Shown here piece after piece: positions 36,546 through 48,531 of a stretch of DNA of 64,000 bases. The stretch comes from Aplidium turbinatum (lineage: Eukaryota > Chordata > Ascidiacea > Aplousobranchia > Polyclinidae). The stretch spans positions 22,862,477-22,926,476 of the forward strand of contig OU964918.1 of assembly GCA_918807975.1 (NCBI GenBank), in the 5' to 3' direction. The notes below the pieces were generated by a model. It was not told where the DNA came from. It was given only the letters and a program-made list of their open reading frames with translations, and did not search any database. The translations under genes were made by a program, and so were the position numbers. Position 1 is the stretch's first letter, and each line of letters opens with the position of its first letter.

Positions 36546-37261
36546 CAGAATATTTCCAAGTTGCTTTCCCAACGGTATAAGCCACCGAACGTCACTGCCA
36601 AAGATGAAGAATCTGGTAAGTAGATTATTTTGCAAAATAGGCCCTTCTCTAGTAAACAGCCTTAGGCCTACAGTACCCTTAATCCGCCCTGCTTATAGCA
36701 TCACTTTTTTTTTAAATGCTTTTGATGACCCACAAAGCGAAAGTTCAGGAAACTTGTCACGTTTTGGATTTTTTTCTTTGTGTTAAAAAGTTTAATCGCC
36801 CTTGCACTTGTAATTGTAGGACTATTTTCTTTAAAAATAAATTTTTTTTTTCTATTTCGCTTCTAGGTTTTTGTGGCTGTGCAATTTTAAGATAGTGGTA
36901 CCGTAACACTGTTTTATCGATGTATATTTTAAATTTTTGGGTTTTGCTATCTTTCCCTTTTGTTGGTGTCAAATTCGTATGTTTACTTTGCCGTTTTGCA
37001 CGTTTTAACAAGGCCAATTGTCCGATTGTGACGTCACACACTGTGGATATAAATTGCTGAAGTACATGACCACAGTTAGGCTGTGCTGCTGCAAAAAAAT
37101 GTTCAGGTGATACTCTATAAAACACAGAATGCGTTTAGGTAGCAACGCTTAGCGATTCGTGTTTTACACAACCAACCAACTCTACCTAGGCTACTGTGTA
37201 AATTCACGCTCGTCTGATCACATAGGCTACATTTCTTGGACCAACAAAATGAACGATTTTA
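36546..37261. other. Gene-free stretch
   Basis: A 122-codon minus-strand frame (36757-37125) has a lysine-rich peptide with no recognisable motif. I see no basis to call it a gene. Confidence 0.4.
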
Positions 37262-37440
37262 TGTAGATTTAACAGGACATTGATTGATTGAATCTTTATC
37301 CTCGGACTGAGAAAGCTTCTTGCAGAGCTTACTAATCCTGGAAGTTTCGCATACTTGCAGAGGCTTTGAATCACCGACGCAGGCCCGGTCACCGAGATTG
37401 ACAGAGTGAAGTTTCCGATTGAATTGCTTTTCATAGCTTA
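37262..37440 (-). mobile_element. SINE copy (3' part), same family as 38005-38265
   Basis: Read on the minus strand it contains 'ctgtcaatctcggtgaccgg', 'gcctctgcaagtatgcgaaa' and the 3' end 'ggataaagattcaatcaatc'. All align with 38155-38262. The tRNA-like head is too diverged to recognise. The 3' tail repeats attgattgatt. Confidence 0.65.
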
Positions 37441-37793
37441 GTGCATTTTTCACTCGGTGCAGACTTACATTTATTACTAAGGCCATTTTAATTTAACTTA
37501 AAAATATTCTTTTTTACTTTATTTTTACTGATTGGAATTGCTAACTTGGAAACAAATAAGGCGGTAGCAAGTCAAGTCAATTTATTTTGTTTCAACAGCG
37601 CCATATATTAACAACAAGCAGAGTAAATGTAATCATGCATGTCCAATTGTCCATCTAGATTCTAGAATGTCTTTCATCCGTGCTGTATCTGTCTCACAGT
37701 AGCACAAAGCTTGATGTTGCTCATCCATTGCTCCCTGATCCATTGCCACACATTGACAACATGAACACCTGTTCATATAAAATTGGTAATAAT

Positions 37794-38766
37794 TAGGGCG
37801 ATTATTTTTTTACTTGTCAAAAAAGTCAAAAATTCATCAAAATTGTAGCGTTAGGTCAAAAATTGTCAAAATTGTTTACAAACTGCATTGTCATGGTGTC
37901 GTAGAGGTTGCACTGTCAGTGAATTTTTCATTTTACACCTTGTAGCCTACTTTGGCGCAGAGGGAAGGTGTAACGGATAAGGCGTTGGCCTTCTTATAAG
38001 GCCTAGCTGAGTGGTTACGCAGCCCGTTCAAGATCATGCAGCGCTGGTTCGACTCTCGGGGTGTGCGCTTGAGCAACGCATTTCGAATGGCTCTCCATTC
38101 AGCGGTACCAAGTGAATGGAATAATTTCCCAGCAACAACACTTATGAAAATTTCACCTTGTCAATCTCGGTAACCGGCCCTGTGTCAAGAGCCTCTACAT
38201 TTACAAGTATGAGAAACTACCAGGAATAACCTATCAAGGCTTAAAGGATAAAGATTCAAAACCAACCAAACCTGGTTTGACTCCCGGCTTAAGCTGGTTG
38301 TTGAAAACACCGCTCACCTCTACCTAAGTTGTAATAAATTGGGTAGACATAATTGCTGCAGGAAAGGCAGCCGAGAGAAAGAAACTGGCCACCCTACTTT
38401 CCTTAATGCCAAAAGCTTAGTAATGAGTAGGCTACCTATCCTCTCATGCCCAACACTTGAAACAAGTATGGGATCACATTTGCCTTTTTAGCCTACTTTG
38501 TACTAGTGTAAATGGCCCATTAGGCCTATCTACTTATTGTGAATCATAAGCCATTAGGTGAAATAATTAGGTTAATATGATGTGGTGCTCAACACACCTC
38601 AAAATGTGTAAAATTTTTGAAAGGTTGTTTTGCGGCAGCTGTGTTGTACAGCATTTTCTACAGTGATGCGTAATTTAACTACCTGAGTTCTTCATACGTC
38701 AAAATTTGTCAAAAAAAAATTTAATGTTAAAAGTTTCAATTTTTTGGCCAAAAAATAATTGCCCTA
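37794..38766. mobile_element. hAT-like non-autonomous element (973 bp), 8-bp target duplication
   Basis: The left end is TAGGGCGATTATTTTTTTAC; the right end, reverse complemented, is TAGGGCAATTATTTTTTGGC. The 8 bases gtaataat flank both (37786-37793 and 38767-38774). Subterminal regions repeat 'gtcaaaaattg' words. It carries a SINE at 38005-38265 and has no coding capacity. Confidence 0.75.
38005..38265 (+). mobile_element. tRNA-derived SINE with A and B boxes
   Basis: The A-box-like TAGCTGAGTGG occurs near 38006 and the B-box-like GGTTCGACTCT near 38047, spaced as in tRNA-derived SINE heads with a long variable arm. The body shares 'tgtcaatctcggtaaccgg' with the minus-strand copy at 37262-37440, and the 3' end is 'ggataaagattcaaaacc'. 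It is inside the 973-bp hAT-like element. It is not a functional tRNA gene because the acceptor and anticodon stems do not fold. Confidence 0.7.
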
Positions 38767-38774
38767 GTAATAAT

Positions 38775-39358
38775 TCATTGGATGGGCTACCGGTACGGGA
38801 AAATGCAACTTTGCAATATAATTAGTATAATATTAGGCAAGGTAAACTTAACAAAGTTAAGATTTTATTTCCTTATAATTTCGGTTGCATTTGTAAAGTT
38901 GTTTTCAACGTGTTGCAGGTTTAAGGCCTTACAAACCCATAGGGAAATGCAATGCAAAGCTGAGCACTTATCCCGCTACTGTCGGTGATTTAATTCTTTT
39001 GTGTTAAGTAAAGCTAAACAAATGCAGTACGGTATATGATGTCAAATATCTAAATTTGCTTACCAGTCAGTGTTTCCCACTCGATCCTCCTGCTGAGAAA
39101 CGTCAGTCACATCAGCAAGGGGAAGCTGATTGATCTCTGTGTACTCAGGCTCCCTCAAAACGATAGGGTTCAGGTTCTAGCACACATTCTTCTTCATCAT
39201 CACTTAGGCTACTTCTTCAACCACCGTACTATCTTCCTCTTCGTATTGGAAACTAACGTCAGAGTCAGAAATTCTCCAATTTAACACATAAAATTTATAG
39301 TAACCTACAGCACCTATAAATTGACAACTCTATAAACCATGCATACAATAACGTTGTT
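38775..39358. other. Gene-free stretch
   Basis: No coding region or repeat recognised. A forward 68-codon frame (38782-38988) shows no family features. Confidence 0.5.
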
Positions 39359-39472
39359 ATAATTAAAGTAACTTGCGTTCTTCTGGTGACTATAGGCTAC
39401 CGTACTAGGTTGCGTTCTTCTGGTAACCTAGTAGCCTATAGTCACCAGAAGAACGCAAGTTACTTTAATTAT
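39359..39472. repeat. Perfect hairpin, 42-bp arms, 30-base loop
   Basis: The arms 39359-39400 and 39431-39472 are exact reverse complements. The loop holds a further short stem (actaggtt/aacctagt). The arm sequence 'tagtcaccagaagaacgcaa' also ends the Penelope-type tail at about 4513-4545, so this looks like a folded-back Penelope terminus. Confidence 0.9.
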
Positions 39473-39885
39473 CAAATGCCTGTTAAACCGTTTCACTCTG
39501 TTTTTAACGATGTTATAAGTTGAATTCAATTCATTAAATTTTGTTTTTTGCTGCTGGCGCAAACATGTACAGAACGACAAAGTAAACATACGAATTTGAC
39601 ATTGACACCAACAAAAGGAAAAATTCCTTGAAAACGGTAGCTTTGCTTCAAGAGCTATTCCATCTACCGTACATGGTAGGATGCTAGCCATTGGTAGGCC
39701 CCAGGCCAGTGGTTCTTAACTTGCTTAATGCCTGCAGCCTTAGTTAACTGCTGATTAGTTCTTTTACCCCAAAGACAACAAGCACTAGGTTAATGGCCTT
39801 GTTGTAAATTAGGCCCTGGGGTACAGGTTATCAAAACCTAATAGGCTACTGTAGCCTAATTGTAATTCTAACTAAATACAATAAA

Positions 39886-40262
39886 CTATAAAATCAACAT
39901 TTTTTCATTAACTTGGCGTCTTCTATAAGCTGGTCGCCAGGAAGAAGCCAAATGTGATCTTTCAGCTGTTGCACTAGTTCCTGGTGGAGAAGGAAAGATT
40001 GATGGATATGCACCGGGTTTCAAGTCAAGTCTTTTGGCATATCTCATTTTGAATTGAAGAAAAATTTTGAAGTCTGCTTCTTGAAAATGCAGACTACAAA
40101 TTCTGTGGTGTGGTTTTGGTCCACTCCTATGACTTGTGGCGTTGACAAATTTATTCCATTTTCTTTTTTGCGTACTGTCTTTGGGAAACCCAAACATATC
40201 AATTTACCAACTTTATGCAATGCTGTCATGTCACAGCCAAACACAACACAAAAGTCAGGCAT
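39886..40262 (-). pseudogene. THAP-domain gene fragment, one frameshift
   Basis: On the minus strand an ATG at 40262 opens 'MPDFCVVFGC', the start of a THAP zinc finger. After a one-base frame change near 40190 the next frame continues 'FGFPKDS.QKRKWNKFV', 'HHRICSLHFQEADF' (C-x2-H part of the C2CH site) and 'LDLKPGAYPSIFPSPP', ending at 39886. All THAP landmarks occur in order: C-x4-C, FP, W, C-x2-H and the closing P. The domain could have come from a host THAP gene or a P-element/Kolobok-type transposon; no catalytic domain follows. A hAT-like element (40283-41179) sits 20 bp upstream of the ATG. Confidence 0.75.
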
Positions 40263-40282
40263 AGTATTTGCTATGATGCAAT

Positions 40283-41179
40283 CAGTGCTTCCACTAACAC
40301 TTTTACAAAGCTAGATTACCACTTGTATTACCACATTTGTCCTCAGATTACCACATTTTTTGCTGTGATTTTCTTCCTGACTTTAACCGTATTTCGACTT
40401 ACTTTTACATGAACAAAGTGGCTATTTTTACCCACTTGTTGCCATGGTTACAATCAGGTGTTGCCAGAGTTAGGATTAAAGTTAGGAAGGGTTAAGTTAA
40501 TGATTAGAAGTAGGAATAAGGTTAGGGTTTTGATTTTTACCCAGAACTAAAAAAAAATTCCAAAATGCAAGTTTTTGTTTTCAACAGCTTTAAACTTTTC
40601 TTTAAATTTAACAGCTTTAAATTAGGACTTTAACAGCTTTAAATTAGGACAGAATTCCTTATCTGGCAATGCTATTATTTGGCTATATTTACAGTATATA
40701 CCGTAGTGTAAAATAAGGTCTAAAACAACGTACTCAGTTTATTAACAGTAGCCTACCGGTTATTAACAGTTATTAAAACGTCTGAAATAAGTAAGCAAAG
40801 TACTGTACTGGTACTTGACACCGCAGCTAAAATCTGAAAGACATCTTGACCTTGACTATGAATATGGTCACCCTACGTTCAAAGTCAAAAGTCAGGATGC
40901 ATTCCAAAATCAAACCGAAAACAGCGGAACATGCTAGTCGCATGTTATTATAAGTAGTTTTTTTTGCATATCTGTTTGATTTCGGAAGACAACAGTTTAA
41001 ATGCTCTTATTTATTGATAGTATTTTATGTCAAATTTTCAAAATTTACAATTTCCACATTTTGGCAACATTTCCACACAAAATTTCCATATTACCACAAA
41101 TTTTTCATTACCGCATTTTTACCACAAGCATGATGAAAATTCCACCATTGTGGTAATTACCACAAAAGTGGCAGCGCTG
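40283..41179. mobile_element. hAT-like non-autonomous element (897 bp), 8-bp target duplication
   Basis: The left end is CAGTGCTTCCACTAACAC; the right end, reverse complemented, is CAGCGCTGCCACTTTTGTGG. The 8 bases gatgcaat flank both (40275-40282 and 41180-41187). 'taccaca' words are repeated near both ends. It is non-coding. Confidence 0.78.
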
Positions 41180-41187
41180 GATGCAAT

Positions 41188-41582
41188 AGTGTTTCTACAA
41201 TAGTCAAATTATGATGCAATATTGATTTTATGGACATTTAATTTTTAGCAATGCTACTACATTTATAGTACCGTACCTCACCTTTCTCGTAACATTGCTA
41301 CTACTACTCAACGAAATATCATAGAAACTTAAAAAACGTGTAAAACTATCCTGCAAAACTTCTTGCAAGCGTCCGAACTTTTGATATTGCATTGCTGGAG
41401 CTCTCGTCTATTGTGACGTATTCTCGAGCAGTGTTTCCACTTTTAAATAAATAAAATAGTGGACTTGGGTCATGCCAGCGCCATTGAAAACCAATTTTTT
41501 TCAGTAATTTTTTTTTAAATGTATTCTTGAATGTTCAGTTTACGCAGTTTAATGCTTAATTCCAGTTTGAAAATTTCATTTA
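41188..41582. other. Gene-free stretch
   Basis: No coding region or recognised repeat on either strand. Confidence 0.5.
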
Positions 41583-44539
41583 CTAGGCCTTTAATTGGTC
41601 ACGATCATGTGATTTCCCAACAGCACAATATGGGTCTAAGTATGGGGTCAACAGTGAGGCAGAGGTGATGACAGTAAAATCCCTAGGGTCGTCACTCAAA
41701 GGTACCAAAGGGCGTTCGTTCACGATCCGAACAGCACTGCCTGTGTACGTAAGCAGTTCAATAAAATTGGGCTTACGTATTGAAGTGTCCAAAATGTGAA
41801 AAAAGTACTTAGTCATATCGGCCACGAAACCAAATCTACTAAGCCGAAATCTGGCCAAGACATCTACCAGAGGGTTTAACAAGTCAGGACCCGAAAACAT
41901 TACATCATTAACACAAGTTTCTCGAAATTCAGACTTGCCATCGTAAACAATACGCTTTTTAATTGTGACGTCACAAAGTATGGTAAATACCACTCAAATC
42001 CCTTTACATTTTCTGCTTCACTAGCACGCTCAATATAGCCATTAGATTTAAGATCCTTCATGGTGTCAGTAAGGAAATCACAACGTTCAGGTTGTTTTAA
42101 AGCCTTCTTCTTTAAAGCAGCAGCTCTATCTGACGCCAACACAAAATTGTTAGGTAAATCAATATCTTCCTTCAACGGTACAGGTATCTCAAATCGACCA
42201 TCTTTCAACTCAATATTCGGTTCAACAAGTTCTCTAGCCAAAATGTCATTGCGAGACAATTCACAGGTTTGATTTTGCAACGTCAAATCTTGAATGACTT
42301 TGTTCAGGTCTGCTATTTCCATATCACGAGACTCAATTTTAAGCTGAAAGCCAGAAATGACATCCGACTCTGAAGACGTCTGCACTCTGCACACATTTGC
42401 AACGCTTTCATCTAAGGGTGACTTACCACCACAAGCCAACCAACCGAGGGGAGTGAGTAAAGCATGCGGTTCACTACGATTTTCACCAACACGCTCTTCT
42501 TTAGCCCACATCAAGTAAGCGTTGTCGTTGCCAATCAGTACATCTACAGTACTACAATCATTCAAATGAAACATATTCACGTCATGAAAATGACGAAAAC
42601 CACTTAAATCCTGCTTATGCGGTAAAGTTTTAACATCGTCAGCCCAAGCTGGGTTAACCACCGAAGTTATATCATAAAACAGTTCATCCGTCTCGAACGA
42701 CTAGATGTTGAGTTTAACAAGGTTAGCACAAGTAGGTTTCTACAAGCCAGAGTATCCATTTTAAACGACGTTTTATCATACGGTTTAACACCAAGTTCGC
42801 ACACTAAATCACTCGAAACAAACGTCAACTGCGAACCAGGATCATGCTGACAATAGGCTACACCAACTTCGATTTACCCGTCATTGGATTCAAAACACGA
42901 ACAGCAGTAACGCGGTTAAAGGCTGCTTTAACATTTCCAATCTTAACATTACGCACAGCAACTTTGGCACCTGCATCATCTTTGCAGATCGAATCCAGAG
43001 AATCACGTAGCGTCACATAAAAATCATGCAGAAAAAAATAGTGTGTCCTATCGTTGTTAGGCCCACATTGACGACAGTTGTTTGCGTGATTACAGTCCCT
43101 AACCATATGCTGGCGCGAACAATTCAAGCATTTGTCAGCTTTCACAATAACATCTCTCCGATTTTTAGGTGTCAAGCGCAAAAAATCTTTACAATTAGAC
43201 AAAAAATGATATTCAACTTGACCACGTGACGAACAATAAATACATGCCGGCATGTCTTTACGTCTAGCCACACCACCGCGTGGTGCGACAACAGCAGTCG
43301 AGTACTGCGAACTCCCTAAAATCACATTATCATGGGGTTTTACCAACGTCTGCCTAACCGGACATGAAGGCAATTTTTCTTTGCCAAACTTTTTAAAATG
43401 CTGCGACTCACTAGAATCGCCCATTAGCATAATGCTAAAATCAGTCGACTTACGCGTTTCCTCCCGTACTACAAATTCAAACAAACTCTGAAAAGTAGGC
43501 TCATCAGTGCCACCATACTGATCACCTAAAAAGTCAAGATAACGCTGCTTAGCATCAAATGGGAGTTGCTTAGCCAAATCCAAAACAAAACGTCCTTCTA
43601 ATTTATCACGCTGACCATAAGCTTGCGCATAAAGCAGACACTGCGACAATTCATCTTTAAACTCTTTCAAATCACTGGAAGAGATCGAAATTAATTTGCT
43701 ACCATAGCGATACTTTCTAATTTCTGGTTCGGCGAAAAGACCTCCACAAACTCCAAAACGTTGGGACAAGCGAGCTAACGACATTTCTATCCTGTCTTCT
43801 TCTGACAAGCCAGAAGTGTCGGAAAGCAAATTAGCAATCGTTTGCGCAGCTGTTCTAACACAAGCTGCTTGTAACAAAGTCAAACGAGCCCCCTTTAAAG
43901 GGCGAAGCTGCCATTAAGGCCGTAACACGATTTTTAAAGAAGACAAATGGCATATTATTACCATCGTAACCAATCAAGGCCGCCTTATCGAAAAACGTCC
44001 TACTATTTTGGTATTCGAAAAAGCAATCCTGTTGTTGAGAACTCGATTTAGCGGGAGAAGACAAGCTATATCCCTTAAGGGGCTGAGGGGACTCAGTCAC
44101 ATACACAGCCCGATCACGCTCCTTACACAAGTTAAATTCAGGAGACGCGATACGCCTCTCACAACCACCCAAATTACGTGTAGCTGGGCGATCAAAAACT
44201 ATCGGCGCAGAAAACTGTGAAGGGGGCAAAGCATTACTGCTAATGGCAGCCCCGTGACCTGTACGCTCTGGGGCAGGAGTTCGGCTAAAATTCGCTGGCC
44301 TTGGCTTTAGATCCTTCGAAAGATCCTTAGCTGCGGCCCCGAGACCTCCAGAAACAGCTTGAAAACATGTGGATTGTACTGGTCCACTTACAGATTGAAC
44401 ATGCGTCTGGAAAAGGTTATGTAAATTTAACCGCGATTGATGTTCACTTCTGGAATGGCTAGAAGATCCCTTCTTAGAGCTACATCGGGAGCCCACATCT
44501 GATCGATATTCAGCCAAAGCTACATCTTTACGCTGTTCA

Positions 44540-44800
44540 GCCCTCAACTGGGCGTCTTTGAGTGCGAACTCAGCAGCTCTTGCTTCGGCCTCAGCTCGTA
44601 TGGCCTCAGCTCTCGCGGCGGCCTCAGCAGCTCTCACTTCGGCCTCAGCTTTCGCGGCGGCCTCAGCAGCTCTCGCTTCGGCCTCAGCTCTCACGGTGGC
44701 CTCAACTCGTATGGCCTCAGCTCTCGCGGCGGTCTCAACTCGTATGGCCTCAGCTCTCGCGGTGGCCTCAGCAGCTCTTGCTTCGGCCTCGTCTTGTATC
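44540..44800. repeat. Tandem GC-rich coding repeat within the BEL/Pao gag fossil
   Basis: Short units such as 'gcctcagctctcgcggcggc' and 'ctcaactcgtatgg' alternate for about 250 bases. On the minus strand they encode Ala-Glu-Ala-Arg-type heptad-like repeats predicted to form a coiled coil. Repeat-unit expansion explains why similar frames also stay open on the opposite strand. Confidence 0.8.
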
Positions 44801-45183
44801 TGGAGCTCCTCTCGTCTTAGCTGTAGGTTAATTTGTGCCACTATCCGAGACGAACTCCTAGACATCCTAGTGCTTACATTTGAGGCGCTATCCTCAGGAT
44901 GTATGTCAGCATACAACATATCTGAGAACTCACTTGCTTTTTGTTCAAAGTTATTTTTTAACGAGTTAATTTCGGGATCTACCCTATCACGAAGTTCTGC
45001 CAAAATTGCAGAGTTAAAAAGTTTACTCAAAAAAGCATGGAAATGCCGTAATTCCTCTTGTAAGGTAGATAAGTTAGATTGAAAAATTAACAGTTCCTGC
45101 TTATCACTCAAAGAACCTAGAGCTACAGAAAGTTCTTCAATTTGAGTCAAAATATCCCTTCTAAGATGCCGGGCCTCTCGAAC

Positions 45184-47853
45184 TGTTATAGTCGTCATTT
45201 TATTTACGTTGATTTTATGTAAACTTGTGACCTGCCTCACTACATAGTAACACTCAGCGTTTTCTAGTACAGACGCTGGAATTGATTACCACCAACGCGT
45301 GTAATCAATTAATTGATTAATTATTTAATTGATTACCACTACTGCTGAGGAGCATCTCTAGAATCTTAGACGGCTCCTCAATCGACTTCACTCAAAAGGC
45401 CTGAGGTGTAGAAATGACAAGTGTAAGTTTGCACAACCTCAGGTAGAGCATCTCGGATACATTTTGTCCAGGCAGGGCATCTCCAACGGTCCTAAGGTAA
45501 ACGCCATACTGGAGATGTTTGCCCCCACTGACGTATTTTCTCTTCGTTCATTTTTAGGTTCCTTACAATTTTACTCCAAGTTTCTACCGTTGAACGCTTC
45601 CACTGTAGCAGAACCACTATACCATCTCACAAAAAAAGACATTCCTTGGAGATGGGGAAAACAAGAGGAAAACTCTTTTGTTCAGCTGAAGCATTATCTT
45701 TCTACTGAAGAGGTTCTTACCCATTTCAATGCGTCACTTCCGGTAGGTATCGCATGTGATGCTTCTAGTGTGGGCATCGGTGCTACTTTGTTTCACCGTT
45801 GCCAGATGGCACAGAACGGCCTATAGCAAACGTTTCAAAGATATTAACAGCTTCGCAGAGAAACTATAGTCAAATACAAAAAGAAGCTTTGTCGATAATT
45901 TTTGCCCTAAAGAAATTCTATCAATATCTTTTTGGTAGATCATTCATTTTGGTCACAGATCATAAACCATTGCTTAGTCTTTTTGGCCCGACCAACTCGA
46001 CACCTTCTTTGGCAGCAAATCGTTTGGCTCGTTGGGCACTCTTTTTGTCGCAATTTACATACACTATTGAGTATAGGAAGACGAAGGATCATCAAAACGC
46101 TGATGCTTTGAGTCGCTTACCAGCAGGAGGGGATAAAGTTTTCGATGAAGAGGAAAGTGCGGATGACATTGATATCGTCTGCGCTATCGATGCTTTGGAT
46201 TTGCAGGTCCAGACCCCAAATGCTGCCTCACTACGTAAAGAATCTTCTAAAGATCCTACCATTTCCACGGTAATGCGTTTCATTTATGAAGGATGGCCGG
46301 CCAAGTCTTCTCCACAAGACCCGGTCGAACCGTTTCGTAAGTAGGCAGACTCTCTTTCTACTTGTTACGGATGTCTACTTTACGGTTCCAGAGTGGTCAT
46401 CCCGTCTAAACTTCGTCCTTCCGTCCTTCAATTGTTTCATGAAAGACATTTTGGCATTGAGAGAATGAAGCAGTTGGCAAGAACATCCGTTTACTGGCCA
46501 AACATTGACCGAGACATAACGGAACTTTGTCACAAGTGTAGTACCTATGGCGAATATCAACCGCAACCTAAAACCCACGTCCAATCATGGACGGTTCCAG
46601 AAGCACCGTGGAGTCGCTTACACATAGATCATGGGTAGAATTCATGGGTTACCATTGGTTACTCAGCATTGATGCTTTTTCTAAATACCCATGTATTCAT
46701 GCTACTACTTCCTTATCGTCAACAACTACTATCAACCTACTAGAAGAAGATTTTGCTCATATCGGCTATCCCCATACTATAGTTACCGATAATGCTACTA
46801 CTTTTAAATCCACAGAATTTCAAACTTTCTGTAAGGAGAGTGGTATCGTACACATCACGGGTGCCCCTTACCATCAGGAAACCAATGGAGCGGCGGAGCG
46901 CCTTGTACGTACGTTCAAGCAAACACTTTGCAAATCTTCCCTACCCCCGAAGCAGGCCGTCTTGGAGTTCCTACAGCAGTATCGACGCACACCCACTCTG
47001 AGTGGCTACTCTCCAAGCCAATTACTCAACAATCGTCAGATTCGAACCAAGATCGACACGCTTCTCCCCACATCGTCTCAAGTGGTACCAAAACAAAACC
47101 CCCACAACACGGACGCCTCCGAAGGTACAAAACGACATTTCAAACTGGGAGATCCCTGTTACGCGCTATCATTCACTCCACGACGGAGTCAGGATCCTCG
47201 TTGGGTTCCAGCCGAGGTGATTAAGCGACAGGGTAGCCGAATCTTCCTGGTACGTCTGCTGCCACATGGTCCGACGTGGAGGCGCCATATGGACCAACTG
47301 CAACCTCGCTATGCATCATCGGAGGACCAGGAGCCGGGAGAAACTCCTGCTCCAATAGTCGACTCCTCCCCTGTCTCCATCTCAGCTCGAACGGATTCGG
47401 ACGACACACCGACTGTACCGGAATTCGGGCCACACAACCCACGAAGGTCGAGCCGTCGCCGCAAACCTCCGGCTCGTTTCCGACTTTGAGTTTTATTGTT
47501 TAATTCGGTGTCTTGTTCATATTTTTCTTTGTGTATAAAAATTATCGGGGGAGGTGTTATAGTCGTCATTTTATTTACGTTGATTTTATGTAAACTTGTG
47601 ACCTGCCTCACTACATAATAACATTCAGCGTTTTCTGGTACAGACGCTGAAATTGATTACCACCAACGCGTGTAATCAATTAAGCGTTCTGTACCACGTT
47701 CCTTAGTTGATTGCTTTGCGTTTCTTTCTTACTATATATTGCGTTGCTTTGATACACTGAATCAGTAAGTACAAGAGGTAAATGGTTTTCTCACTTGGTT
47801 GGCTACTACTGTTATTATTGTTTATTTTATATTAAGCTTCTGGAAATACAACA
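45184..47853 (+). mobile_element. Gypsy LTR retrotransposon fossil, nested in BEL/Pao
   Basis: LTR sequence starting tgttatagtcgtc is present at both ends. The 3' LTR is 47555-47853, preceded by a purine tract (atcgggggagg), and the 5-bp target duplication cgaac lies outside both ends (45179-45183 and 47854-47858). Recognisable pol parts are the end of reverse transcriptase and RNase H (about 45.4-46.1 kb) and integrase with its zinc-binding region and catalytic core (about 46.4-47.5 kb). Gag and protease are not recognised, so the copy is incomplete, with several breaks. The insertion is younger than the BEL element it interrupts. Confidence 0.85.
47555..47853 (+). repeat. 3' LTR of the Gypsy fossil
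   Basis: 299 bp, TG...CA ended. It is closely related to the solo LTR at 14480-14786, which is in the opposite orientation. It contains the fold-back 'acgcgtgtaatcaattaagc'-type sequence near its middle. Confidence 0.85.
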
Positions 47854-48000
47854 CGAACTGACTTAGCCTCATCGTTACTGGGTCCTTCCCCAGAATGGCC
47901 TGCCCGACCGCAAAGAACATCATCAGGCTTAAACTCAGTCGAGTCGACGGCGGCCGAGTTCTTGTCGCCACCGAGTGTAGACATATTAAATGTTGGGGCT

Positions 48001-48531
48001 AAATTTAATAATTAAAAAATTAAGTTACACAAACACACAAATTATTAAGTTATAAAACCTTTAACTGCAAAAACCGTAAAAATACAAAAATATTTTAAAT
48101 GCATAATACCGTAGTTGTAGCGGTATAGCCTATATATGAAGTCCTAAAGTTTCACAAACTTGCTTGGATTCGTCCACTTGAATCTTCAAGCACAGATCGA
48201 TTGTCTTTAATCTTTTATCTTGCCAACGAATGTCAATGTTGTTTTTTCTTCAGAACCAACAAAGAAACGCCTTTAATTTTTAGCTTGAAGTTCTTCAGTA
48301 GGCTACCAACTGAGAAGAAAAGTCTTTAATTTTCTTGTGCTTTAAGTTTTTCTGCACCAACTGAAAAGAAAACGGCTTCAATCTTTTGCTTCTGTAGACT
48401 ACCAACCAACAAGATCGTCTTTACTATTTCTTGTGCTTTTGCAACCTACCAACCAACAACTTCGTCTTTATTATTTTGCTTCTGTACCAAACACTAGACA
48501 GAGTAACGTCTTTTATTATTTCTGGTCACAG
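48001..48531. repeat. Degenerate tandem repeat region
   Basis: Units of roughly 60-70 bases ('cgtctttaattttctt...ctgtaccaacc') recur about five times with heavy divergence between 48200 and 48530. No gene is seen. Confidence 0.5.

Larger units (their letters stand above)
41583..48000 (-). mobile_element. BEL/Pao retrotransposon fossil, incomplete, host of a Gypsy insertion
   Basis: Recognisable parts in minus-strand order: start of gag at about 48.0-47.9 kb, a long Ala/Glu/Arg-rich coiled-coil segment (about 44.9-44.5 kb), a DUF1759-like gag block (about 43.9-43.4 kb), a zinc-knuckle region with CxxC and C-x2-C...H pairs (about 43.25-43.0 kb), a DUF1758-type protease region (about 42.9-42.5 kb) and the beginning of reverse transcriptase (about 42.3-41.6 kb). 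The remaining pol parts and a matched LTR pair are not seen. The Gypsy element at 45184-47853 interrupts it, with a 5-bp duplication. It is broken in several places and older than the Gypsy insertion. Confidence 0.8.

Noticed and set aside
36757-37125. 122-codon minus-strand frame as a host gene
   Set aside because: It has a low-complexity lysine-rich composition, no domain, no splice context and no second copy to show constraint.
38005-38080. tRNA gene
   Set aside because: A and B boxes are present, but the stems do not fold as a tRNA and the sequence continues into a SINE body shared with 37262-37440.
39708-39840. Complete hAT element starting cagtggttcttaac
   Set aside because: A hAT-like left end is present, but no matching right end or target duplication was found.
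40440-40540. Telomere-like 'gttaggg' sequence
   Set aside because: Only isolated 'gttaggg' words occur, not a tandem array; they lie inside a hAT-like element.
44558-45082. Long forward-strand alanine/serine-rich reading frame
   Set aside because: It is the antisense shadow of the repetitive gag coiled-coil region of the minus-strand BEL fossil.
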